From: Plastoroseomonas sp036499545
GTDB lineage: Bacteria > Pseudomonadota > Alphaproteobacteria > Acetobacterales > Acetobacteraceae
NCBI GenBank assembly: GCA_036499545.1
Contig: DASYDR010000364.1
Span: forward strand, 1 to 31,245
Direction of reading: 5' to 3'
Length of the DNA: 31,245 bases
Part shown: positions 1 through 6,752 of the stretch, one piece after another
Layout of the letters: every line of letters begins with the position of its first letter
Numbering within the stretch: position 1 is the first letter of the stretch
Translations under genes and position numbers: made by a program
Notes under the pieces: generated by a model
The model's database searches: none
What the model was told of the DNA's origin: nothing
Seen by the model: the letters and a program-made list of their open reading frames with translations, nothing else

Positions 1-156
1 GTGGCGCTGGTGCTCGGGGCAGAAGGCGGCGGGCTCCGGCGCCTGCAGCGGGAGACCTGCGACGAGTTGGCCCGGCTGCCGATCGATGCGCGGATGGAGA
101 GCCTCAATGTCTCCAACGCCGCCGCGGTGGCGCTCTATGAATTCGCACGCGGATAA
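1..156 (+). CDS. rlmB: 23S rRNA (guanosine-2'-O)-methyltransferase, RlmB/SpoU type, 3' end only
   Basis: Only the last 51 codons are in the window, read in frame 1 to a TAA at 154-156. The fragment holds the two C-terminal SPOUT signatures: LVLGAEGGGLRRL (motif 2, SAM-binding knot) and ESLNVSNAAAVALYE (motif 3). These are typical of RlmB, which 2'-O-methylates G2251 in the P-loop of 23S rRNA. Members of this family that modify tRNA (TrmH) are the main alternative, but the ASLNVS/NAAAVALYE ending is the usual RlmB form. The next gene starts 13 bp downstream with a good ribosome binding site, so the two may be cotranscribed. The N-terminal substrate-binding domain lies outside the window. Confidence 0.85.
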   Translation: MALVLGAEGGGLRRLQRETCDELARLPIDARMESLNVSNAAAVALYEFARG

Positions 157-169
157 GGGAGGACAAGAC

Positions 170-934
170 ATGACGGCAGCCCGTGATGCCATCCTGGCCG
201 CCAGGCGCGATCGGGTCGTGCTGGCGCCGCTCGGTGCCCTGGCGCCGGCGGATGAAGCAGCCGGCTATGCCCTGCAGCAGCAGGTGGCGACGGCGTTGAA
301 GGCGGTGCCGCCGGCCGGCTTCAAGATCGGCGCCACCGCCCTGGCCATGCAGGCCTATCTCGGCCTGACCGCGCCGCTGTCGGGCTTCGTCGCCAAGGAG
401 GGCCTGCACCCCGCCGGCGCCACCTTGCGCCATGCGGATTTCTTCCGGGTCGGCGTCGAATGCGAAGTGGGCATCCGGCTCGGCCGTGACATCGCGGCCG
501 GCGCCATCACGGCGGCGCAGGCCGGCGCGGCGGTGGCGGAGGTCTTCCCGGCGATCGAGATCGTCGAGAAGCGCTATGACGACCTGGCCGCGCTCGGCGT
601 GCCGACCCTGATCGCCGACCAGGTCTTCCATGGCGGCGGCGTCACGGGCGCGCCGGCGCCGGGCTGGCCGGATATCGATCTGGCCGCCGTGCAGGGGCGG
701 ATCACGGTCGATGGCGTGGTGAAGGGGGAGGGCGTCGGCGCCGATCTGCTCGGCCATCCGCTGAATGCGCTGGCCTGGCTGGCGGATAGCGGCGCGGCGC
801 ATGCCTTCGGCGGGCTGAAGGCCGGCCAGGTGGTGTTCCTGGGTTCGGTCACGCCGCCGATCTGGCTGGACGGCCCGGGCGCGGTCACGGTCGCCTTCGA
901 AGGGTTGGGCACGGTCTCGCTGCGCTTCGTCTGA
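170..934 (+). CDS. 2-keto-4-pentenoate hydratase-like protein (FAH superfamily, MhpD/HpaH type)
   Basis: A 254-residue protein of the fumarylacetoacetate-hydrolase fold, the usual length for vinylpyruvate/2-oxohept-3-enedioate hydratases that add water to 2-keto-4-pentenoates at the end of meta-cleavage of aromatic compounds. Visible signatures are GFKIGAT near residue 50, the metal-binding ECEVGIRLGRD (acidic E-x-E pair) around 95-105, and the C-terminal GLKAGQVVFLGSVTPPI typical of the family. An in-frame upstream ATG at 86 exists, but it lies inside the preceding rRNA methyltransferase gene. ATG 170 has a GGGAGGA ribosome binding site a few bases upstream, so I start there. No ring-cleavage dioxygenase or aldolase is nearby, so the substrate is unknown. 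Confidence 0.88.
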   Translation: MTAARDAILAARRDRVVLAPLGALAPADEAAGYALQQQVATALKAVPPAGFKIGATALAMQAYLGLTAPLSGFVAKEGLHPAGATLRHADFFRVGVECEVGIRLGRDIAAGAITAAQAGAAVAEVFPAIEIVEKRYDDLAALGVPTLIADQVFHGGGVTGAPAPGWPDIDLAAVQGRITVDGVVKGEGVGADLLGHPLNALAWLADSGAAHAFGGLKAGQVVFLGSVTPPIWLDGPGAVTVAFEGLGTVSLRFV

Positions 935-1042
935 TGACGGGACGGCCAGGATTCAGGCTTCGCTAACAGGCCCGCGTCATCCTGCGCCCGCGCCCATGCC
1001 GGGCTGGGAAGCGCCAAGACGGCGCCCGATGGATGAAACGCC

Positions 1043-1282
1043 ATGACGCGGGCCGACTGGACCGTCCTGCCTGACGAAGTGCAGTTGTCGTTGTCGCGGG
1101 AGGCGCTGAAGCGCGCCGTCGCGACCCTCGCCGAACATGCCGAGTTGTTGGCCGAGGAAATGGAAAGCGGGTCGCTGAGCGACCGCGGCGGCCCGGAGGC
1201 GCTGCGCCTGTTCGCCGCGGTGGTGCGCGCAACACAGGATGGCGGCGCCTGCGCCATGGCCCAGGTGGCCGGACACGCCTGA
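1043..1282 (+). CDS. small conserved-looking hypothetical protein, 79 aa
   Basis: I do not recognise this protein. It is acidic to neutral and predicted almost wholly helical (LSREALKRAVATLAEHAELLAEEMESG, then EALRLFAAVVRAT), with no signal peptide, membrane segment or cysteine motif. Codon third positions are strongly G/C as in real genes here, and the composition (many Glu, Ala and Leu, few Arg runs) is unlike the Arg/Pro-rich out-of-frame translations of this genome. The ribosome binding site is weak (GGATGAAA before the ATG). It sits alone between the hydratase gene and tRNA-Thr. The helical repeat could mediate protein contacts, but that is only inference. Confidence 0.55.
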   Translation: MTRADWTVLPDEVQLSLSREALKRAVATLAEHAELLAEEMESGSLSDRGGPEALRLFAAVVRATQDGGACAMAQVAGHA

Positions 1283-1299
1283 TCCCCCATCCGGGGCGC

Positions 1300-1329
1300 T
1301 TGTGACCGGCCAGGGCCTCGCGCTACATG
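1300..1329 (+). promoter_or_regulatory. possible tRNA promoter
   Basis: TTGTGA (1300-1305) and TACATG (1324-1329) are separated by 18 bp, ending about 9 bp before the first base of the tRNA. The match to TTGACA/TATAAT is partial, so this is a weak call based mainly on spacing and position. Confidence 0.28.
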
Positions 1330-1338
1330 CGGAATCGC

Positions 1339-1410
<72 letters not shown>

Positions 1411-1685
1411 TCCCGTCGGACCTGCCCGGCGAATCGGCGCCCTTCCCCCGTCTCCTGGCCTGCCCCCCGCGCAGCCACGCGTTTCGTGCCAGCGCGCCGA
1501 TCCCGGACGCGCCGTATGACGCCCATGTCGCCCGCCGCGGATTAACAATCGGATATGCTTCTCATTCGCATTCGCAGAGTGCGGGCTGGGCGACTACATG
1601 CATCCCGGCACCAGCCCGAGCGCGCCGGCGGGACGGCGCGCCGGCCATCGGCCCGAGCTTCTCCCCGGCCTGACATGATCGACCG
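1411..1685. other. 275-bp intergenic region between tRNA-Thr and efeU
   Basis: I find no convincing gene here. The first two thirds are GC-rich and featureless. The segment 1541-1580 is distinctly AT-richer than its surroundings and holds a candidate Fur-type site, listed separately. The promoter of the efe operon probably lies here, but I cannot identify -35/-10 boxes with confidence. Confidence 0.6.
1555..1576 (-). promoter_or_regulatory. candidate Fur-family binding site upstream of efeUBO
   Basis: Read on the minus strand, the segment contains consecutive hexamer-like units GCGAAT GCGAAT GAGAAG followed by CAT, resembling the repeated 6-mer description of Fur boxes (GATAAT units). It sits in an AT-rich patch about 110 bp before the efeU start. 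EfeUOB operons are commonly Fur-regulated, which makes the position meaningful. The match is partial and not a good palindrome, so this is inference. Confidence 0.33.
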
Positions 1686-3518
1686 ATGCTCGTTCCATTT
1701 CTCATCATGTTCCGGGAAGGCCTCGAAGCCGCGCTGATCACCGGCCTCATCGCCGGGTATCTTGGCCGCACCGGCCGTCGCGAATGGCTTCCCCTGGTCT
1801 GGCTGGGCGTCGGTGCCGGCGCTCTGGCCAGCCTCGCGGCCGGACTGGCGCTCGAATTGCTGAGCGCCGAGTTCCCGCAGCGCGGCCAGGAAATCTTCGA
1901 AGCCGCGGTCGCGCTCGTCGCCGTCGCGATGCTCACCGGCATGGTGTTCTGGATGCGGCGCGCCGCCGCCTCGGTCAAAGCCGAGCTGCAGGAGAAGATC
2001 GAAGCCTCGCTCGTCGGCGGCAATCGCGGCCTGGCGCTGGTCGGCATGGTCTTCCTGGCCGTGGTGCGCGAGGGGCTGGAAGCCACCGTCTTCCTGATGG
2101 CGGTGATGAAGCAGAGCCCCGGCTGGGCGGCGCCGGCCGGCGCCGTCGCGGGGCTGTTCGCCGCGTTGCTGGCCGGGCTCGCCATCTTCTGGAGCGGCAT
2201 GCGGCTGAACCTGCGGCACTTCTTCCGCTGGACCGGCCTGCTGATCCTCTTCGTCGCCGCCGGGCTGCTCGCCGGCGCGCTGCGGGCGCTGCATGAGGCA
2301 GGGCTGTGGAACGGGCTGCAGGGCGTGGTCTTCGATCTCAGCGACGTGCTGCCGGCGGATGGCGTGGCCGGATCGGTGCTGGCCGGGCTGTTCGGCTACA
2401 GCGACCGGCCGGTGCTGGGCGAGGTGGCCCTCTATCTGCTCTATCTCGCGGTCGCGCTGCCGCTTTTCCTGCGCCCCGCGCGCGGGCCAGCCGCGCCCAC
2501 CCCGGCAGCCGCGCCGCGAAGCCGCCGCCTGCTCCGCCCGGCGCTCGCCATGCTCGGCCTGCTGGTGGCGGCGGTGCTCGGCCTGGGCGCGGCGCTGGTC
2601 CGGCAGGGCGGCGCGCCGCAGCGCACGGATGCGGCGCCCGCCACCACCCTGGCGATCACGGCCGATGGCTGCGACCCGGCCGAGCTCACCATCCCCGCCG
2701 GCCGCAGCGTCGTCCGCATCGTCAACCGCAGCCAGCGCGCCCTGGAATGGGAAGTCCTGGACGGGGTGATGGTGCTGGAGGAGCGTGAGAACATCGCCCC
2801 CGGCCTGAGCCAGGACCTGACCGTGCGGCTGCAGCCCGGGCGCTATGCCATGACCTGCGGGCGCCTGAGCAATCCGCGTGGCCGGCTGATCGTGCTGGCG
2901 GCCGGCGATGCCCAGCCCTGGCGCCCGGCGCCGCGCGACCTGCTGGGCCCCATGGCGGAGTACAAGGTCTACATGACCCTGCAGGCGATGGCGCTGCAGG
3001 AGGCGGCCGAGGATCTCGGCGCCGCGCTGGCGGCGGGCGACAGCGCCCGCGCCGCGACGCGGGCGGAGGAAGCGGCGGCAGCGATCGGCCGGCTGCGCCC
3101 GGCCCTGGCCCTGCTGCCCGACGCGGCCGCGGCGATGCAGCCGGGCGAGCATGGGCTGTCGCGCATCGCGGCGCAGCTCGGCGAAGGCGGCACGGCCGTG
3201 GTGCCGGCCGATGCGGCCGCCGTGCTCGGCACCGGCGCGGAAGCCCTGGCCGGGCGGATCGCCGCGGCGCGCATCGCCCCCGATGCCATGGCGGCGGCGG
3301 CGGCCGGCCTGCTGCGGGGCGAACCGCTCGGCAGCGCCGCGATCGAGGGCGTGGCGCGGATCGTGACCCTGCTGCGGCCGCTGGCTGGCCGCGCCGATCC
3401 GGCCCTGGCCGGACGGCTCGACACGCTGCTCGCCGCCATCCGGCAGGGCGATGCCGGGGCGCGCGCCGCCCTGGCGGAGGATCTCGATCGCCTGCGCCAG
3501 CAGTTGCGCGTCGGGTAG
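1686..3518 (+). CDS. efeU: EfeU-type FTR1 iron permease fused to an EfeO-type cupredoxin domain
   Basis: Residues 1-265 are a seven-helix FTR1/EfeU iron permease with both REGLEA iron-binding motifs (10-15 and 128-133). Canonical EfeU ends near residue 275. Here the protein continues to 610 residues: an extra membrane helix (about 286-306), then a periplasmic cupredoxin domain (about 318-405) with ALEWEVLDGVMVLEERENIAPG and MTCGRLSNPRGRLIV, nearly identical to the N-terminal domain of E. coli EfeO. Residues 421-475 (AEYKVYMTLQAMALQEAAEDLGAAL) resemble the first helices of an EfeO M75 domain, but no HxxE site follows, and the rest is Ala-rich helix. The protein should move iron across the inner membrane, with the cupredoxin delivering or oxidising it at the pore mouth. 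efeB follows after 15 bp. Confidence 0.9.
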   Translation: MLVPFLIMFREGLEAALITGLIAGYLGRTGRREWLPLVWLGVGAGALASLAAGLALELLSAEFPQRGQEIFEAAVALVAVAMLTGMVFWMRRAAASVKAELQEKIEASLVGGNRGLALVGMVFLAVVREGLEATVFLMAVMKQSPGWAAPAGAVAGLFAALLAGLAIFWSGMRLNLRHFFRWTGLLILFVAAGLLAGALRALHEAGLWNGLQGVVFDLSDVLPADGVAGSVLAGLFGYSDRPVLGEVALYLLYLAVALPLFLRPARGPAAPTPAAAPRSRRLLRPALAMLGLLVAAVLGLGAALVRQGGAPQRTDAAPATTLAITADGCDPAELTIPAGRSVVRIVNRSQRALEWEVLDGVMVLEERENIAPGLSQDLTVRLQPGRYAMTCGRLSNPRGRLIVLAAGDAQPWRPAPRDLLGPMAEYKVYMTLQAMALQEAAEDLGAALAAGDSARAATRAEEAAAAIGRLRPALALLPDAAAAMQPGEHGLSRIAAQLGEGGTAVVPADAAAVLGTGAEALAGRIAAARIAPDAMAAAAAGLLRGEPLGSAAIEGVARIVTLLRPLAGRADPALAGRLDTLLAAIRQGDAGARAALAEDLDRLRQQLRVG

Positions 3519-3533
3519 GAAGGTAGCACCGGC

Positions 3534-4763
3534 ATGTCCCAAGGATCCTGTCCCTTTGCCGCCGGCCGCCGTGGCCTGCTGCTCGGCCTGGCGGGCGGCG
3601 CCGGCGTGATCGCGGGCGGCAGCCCGGCGATGGCGGCCGAAGCGGCACCGCCCGAGGTGAGCGCGATCCCGTTCCATGGCCCGCACCAGGCCGGCATCGT
3701 CACGCCGCCGCCGGCCGCGGCGATCATCGCCGCCTTCGATGTGCTGGTGCAGGACCGGGCGGGGCTCGAACAGCTGTTCCGCATCCTGACGGAACGCATC
3801 GGCTTCCTGATGGCCGGCGGCACGCCGCCCGCCGCCGACCCGCGCTTCCCGCCCGCGGATTCCGGCGTGCTCGGCCCGCACATCCAGCCGGAAAGCCTGA
3901 CGGTGACCCTGGCGATCGGTGCATCCCTGTTCGATGCGCGCTATGGCCTGGCGGCACTGAAGCCGGTGCATCTGCAGGTGATGCGCCGCTTCCCGAACGA
4001 CGCGCTGGAACGCGAATGGTGCCATGGCGACCTGCTGCTGCAGATCTGCGGGCGCTCCCCCCTCGCCACCGTGCATGCGCTGCGGGCGCTGGTGCGCGCG
4101 ACGCCCGACCTGCTGCGGCTGCGCTGGAAGCTCGACGGCACCCTGCCCGCCGAGCGGCTCGAGACGCCGCGCAACCTGTTGGGCTTCAAGGATGGCACCG
4201 CCAATCTCGATGCGGCGGATGCCAGGCTGATGCAGCGCCATGTCTGGGTCCGGCCGGAGGATGGCGAGCCCGCCTGGGCGGAGGGCGGCAGCTACCAGGT
4301 GGTGCGCATCATCCGCAATTTCGTCGAACGCTGGGACCGCACGCCGCTCGGCGAGCAGGAACGGATCTTCGGCCGCGACAAGGAAGGCGGCGCGCCGCTC
4401 GGGCAGGCGCGGGAGAAGGACATCCCCGACTACGCGAGCGATCCGCAGGGGCTGCGTATCCCGCTCGACGCCCATATCCGTCGCGCCAATCCGCGCACGC
4501 CCGACACCGCGGAGAGCCTGATCCTGCGCCGGCCCTTCAACTATTCGCGCGGCGTGACGCGGGCGGGGCAGCTCGACATGGGGCTGTTGTTCGTCTGCTT
4601 CCAACGCAACCTGGCGAATGGCTTCATCGCCGTGCAGGAGCGCCTGAACGGCGAGCCGCTGGAGGAATATATCCGGCCGACCGGCGGCGGCTATTTCTTC
4701 GCCCTGCCCGGCGTCGCCGATGCCGCCGCCTATCTCGGCCAGGCCCTGCTGGAATCCGCCTGA
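3534..4763 (+). CDS. efeB: EfeB, Tat-exported DyP-type haem peroxidase of the iron-uptake operon
   Basis: A 409-residue dye-decolorising peroxidase, close to the usual EfeB length of about 420. The N-terminus carries a Tat signal (GRRGLLLGL at 11-19, hydrophobic core, AMA-A cleavage near 34), so the enzyme is exported folded with haem. Diagnostic DyP features are GFKDGTAN (217-224, with catalytic Asp220), the proximal haem ligand region DAHIRRANPR (His314) and the distal arginine in LRRPFNYSRG (Arg332/333). In EfeUOB systems the peroxidase is thought to oxidise ferrous iron for the permease or to help release iron from haem. A purine-rich ribosome binding site (AGGAAGG) precedes the ATG. It lies between efeU and efeO in one operon; U-B-O differs from the more familiar U-O-B order. 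Confidence 0.94.
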   Translation: MSQGSCPFAAGRRGLLLGLAGGAGVIAGGSPAMAAEAAPPEVSAIPFHGPHQAGIVTPPPAAAIIAAFDVLVQDRAGLEQLFRILTERIGFLMAGGTPPAADPRFPPADSGVLGPHIQPESLTVTLAIGASLFDARYGLAALKPVHLQVMRRFPNDALEREWCHGDLLLQICGRSPLATVHALRALVRATPDLLRLRWKLDGTLPAERLETPRNLLGFKDGTANLDAADARLMQRHVWVRPEDGEPAWAEGGSYQVVRIIRNFVERWDRTPLGEQERIFGRDKEGGAPLGQAREKDIPDYASDPQGLRIPLDAHIRRANPRTPDTAESLILRRPFNYSRGVTRAGQLDMGLLFVCFQRNLANGFIAVQERLNGEPLEEYIRPTGGGYFFALPGVADAAAYLGQALLESA

Positions 4764-4798
4764 CCATGGCGCATCAACCGAGGAAGAAGAGGCCCATC

Positions 4799-5653
4799 AT
4801 GCCGCATTGCCCCGCGCCCACGCGGCGCCAGATCCTGGCGGCCTGGCCGCTGATCGCCGCCGCCGCCGTGGCGCGGTCGCGCGCCGCCCGGGCGGATGCC
4901 GCGACGCCGCTCGATCTCGCGGAGCCGATCGCGCAGTACAAGCTCTATGTGCTGGGCGAGGTGCGGGCGCTGGTGCAGGCGACGCGCCTGTTCACCGAGG
5001 CGGTGAAAGCCGCCGACCTCACCCGCGCCTGCGGCCTCTACGCTGCGACGCGCGTGCATTACGAGCGCATCGAGCCGATCGCCGAGTTGTTCGACGACCT
5101 CGACAAGAGCATCGATTCCCGGGCCGACGACCATGATGCGGGCGAACGGGATGCCGGCTTCACCGGCTTTCATCGCCTGGAATACGGCCTGTTCGCGCAG
5201 CATTCGGCAGAGGGGCTGGCGCCCGTCGCGGACAAGCTGATGCAGGATGTGCAGGAATTGCAGTCGCGCATCCGGGACCTCACCTTGCCGCCGGAAAAGG
5301 TGGTGGGCGGCGCCGCGGCACTGATCGAGGAAGTGGCGGCGACCAAGATCTCCGGCGAGGAGGACCGCTACAGCCACACCGATCTGTGGGACTTCAACGC
5401 CAATATCGAAGGCGCGCGCAAGATCGTCGAATTGCTGACCCCGGCGCTGCGGACTGCCGATGCGGCGCTGCTGCAGCGTATCGAGGCGAATTTCACCCGC
5501 GTCGAGGGCATCCTGGCGCGCTACCGCACGCCGGATGGCGGTTTCGAAACCTACGACAAGTTGAGCGAAGCCGACCGCAACGGGCTGCAGGGCCCGGTCA
5601 CCGCGCTGGCGGAGGATCTGGCCCGGCTACGGGGCACGCTGGGGCTCGACTGA
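4799..5653 (+). CDS. efeO: EfeO/EfeM-type M75 periplasmic iron-binding protein without a cupredoxin domain
   Basis: A 284-residue protein beginning with a twin-arginine-like signal (TRRQILAAWPLIAAAAVA, ending ARA-DA near 34), then a single imelysin/M75 domain: EPIAQYKLYVLGEVRALVQATRLFTEAVKA, HYERIEPIAELFDDLDKSIDSR and the metal-binding HxxE as H125-R-L-E128. E. coli EfeO is about 375 residues with an N-terminal cupredoxin. That domain is absent here and is found instead at the end of EfeU. I chose ATG 4799 because a strong GAGGAAGAAGAGG lies just upstream; an in-frame ATG at 4766, directly after the efeB stop, would add 11 residues. The gene is convergent with the efflux operon and overlaps its last 27 bp. 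Confidence 0.92.
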   Translation: MPHCPAPTRRQILAAWPLIAAAAVARSRAARADAATPLDLAEPIAQYKLYVLGEVRALVQATRLFTEAVKAADLTRACGLYAATRVHYERIEPIAELFDDLDKSIDSRADDHDAGERDAGFTGFHRLEYGLFAQHSAEGLAPVADKLMQDVQELQSRIRDLTLPPEKVVGGAAALIEEVAATKISGEEDRYSHTDLWDFNANIEGARKIVELLTPALRTADAALLQRIEANFTRVEGILARYRTPDGGFETYDKLSEADRNGLQGPVTALAEDLARLRGTLGLD

Positions 5654-6538
5654 GGCTCCCTCAGGTTCCGCTGGCGCCGGCCGGACCGCCACGGTGGCGG
5701 TCAGGCCGGCGACCAGCCGGACGTCGCCGGGGACCGCGTCGAGCGCGATACGCACCGGCACGCGCTGCGCCAGCCGCACCCAGGTGAAGGTCGGGTTGAT
5801 ATTCGCCAGCAGGCTGGTGCCGCCGCTGCGTTCGCGATCCTCGATCGCCGCCGCGATGCTCTGCACCCGGCCGGACAGCGTGCCGGCCTGGCCCATCAGG
5901 CTGATCGCGACCGGATCGCCGACATGGATGCGCGGCAGCTTGGTTTCCTCGAAATAGCCTTCGATGCGGATCGAATCGGCGTCCACCAGCGCGAGCACCG
6001 GCTTGCCCGAGGGCACGTAGTCACCGGGGCGGAGGGCCAGGTTGGTCACCACGCCATTGACCGATGCGCGCACCTCCGACCGCGCCAGGTTCAGCTCCGC
6101 CAGGGTGCGGTCGGCGAGGCCCTGTTCCAGCGCGGCCTGCGCCTGCAGGGCGGTGGCGCGCGCCTGCTCGGCGCGCTGGCGGGAGACTACGTCCTGGATC
6201 TGCTCATAGCGGGCCAGGTCGCGCCGCGCCTGGTCGAGCGCGGCGCGGCGGCCATCCACCGCCGCCTCCGCCTGGCGCAGCGCGATCGCGAAGCGCTCCC
6301 GGTCGATGCGGAACAGCACGTCGCCGCGATGCACGGTGGCGTTGTCCCCGACCAGGATCTCACTCACCAGGCCGGAGACATCGGGCGCGATACCGACGAC
6401 ATCGGCGCGCACCCGCGCATCCCGCGTCCAGGGCTCGTCCTGGTAATGGTGCCAGAGGCCACGCCCGGTCAGCGCCGCACCGGCCAGGACGACCAGCGTC
6501 AGCGCGACGCGGGCCGCGGATCCGAGATGACGGCGCAT
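5627..6538 (-). CDS. HlyD/AaeA-type periplasmic membrane fusion protein
   Basis: A 303-residue membrane fusion (adaptor) protein for aromatic-acid or drug efflux. It has one N-terminal membrane anchor (about 9-27), a lipoyl-like half-domain (VRADVVGIAPDVSGLVSEILVGDNATVHRGDVLFRID), an alpha-helical hairpin rich in Ala/Arg/Glu (about 80-150), and the return lipoyl half (LARSEVRASVNGVVTNLALRPGDYV), followed by a beta-barrel segment (VEGYFEETKLPRIHVGDPV-like). This is the AaeA layout. The ATG overlaps the upstream DUF1656 stop codon by one base (TGATG); a GTG three bases earlier is an alternative start. It is the last gene of the FUSC-DUF1656-HlyD operon and its 3' end overlaps efeO tail to tail. 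Confidence 0.9.
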   Translation of the reverse strand: MRRHLGSAARVALTLVVLAGAALTGRGLWHHYQDEPWTRDARVRADVVGIAPDVSGLVSEILVGDNATVHRGDVLFRIDRERFAIALRQAEAAVDGRRAALDQARRDLARYEQIQDVVSRQRAEQARATALQAQAALEQGLADRTLAELNLARSEVRASVNGVVTNLALRPGDYVPSGKPVLALVDADSIRIEGYFEETKLPRIHVGDPVAISLMGQAGTLSGRVQSIAAAIEDRERSGGTSLLANINPTFTWVRLAQRVPVRIALDAVPGDVRLVAGLTATVAVRPAPAEPEGASVEPQRAP

Positions 6539-6744
6539 CACGCGACACTCCGCATGGCGGCATAGGCCGCGCCGAGCACGATGACGTAGAGGCCGAGGTT
6601 GAACAGCGCGCGGTGCCAGACGAAGGCATAGAGCCCTGCGCGCGCGAACAGCGCCTGCAGGCCCTGGCAGATCAGGTAGGCGATCAGCATCAGGCCGAAG
6701 AAAGCCGGCACGTAGACACCGTCGATATCGAGGTCAGCAGTCAT
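6538..6744 (-). CDS. DUF1656 (AaeX-like) small inner-membrane protein
   Basis: A 68-residue protein starting MTADLDIDGVYVPAF, with two hydrophobic helices (about 13-31 and 46-63) separated by a short basic loop. The N-terminal D-I-x-G-V-Y-V-P pattern and the position between a FUSC protein and an HlyD-type adaptor are characteristic of DUF1656/AaeX. It probably assists the efflux complex in the inner membrane, but its exact role is unknown in the family. It starts 8 bp after the FUSC stop codon and ends by overlapping the adaptor start codon, so the three genes are translationally linked. Longer upstream in-frame extensions overlap the FUSC gene and are rejected. Confidence 0.88.
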   Translation of the reverse strand: MTADLDIDGVYVPAFFGLMLIAYLICQGLQALFARAGLYAFVWHRALFNLGLYVIVLGAAYAAMRSVA

Positions 6745-6752
6745 GACAGGTC

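Noticed and set aside
1542..4604. 1020-codon open frame on the minus strand opposite efeU and efeB
   Set aside because: It is antisense to two clearly recognised genes and its translation is His/Gln/Arg/Ala-rich with no domain signature, as expected for a mirrored frame in very GC-rich coding DNA.
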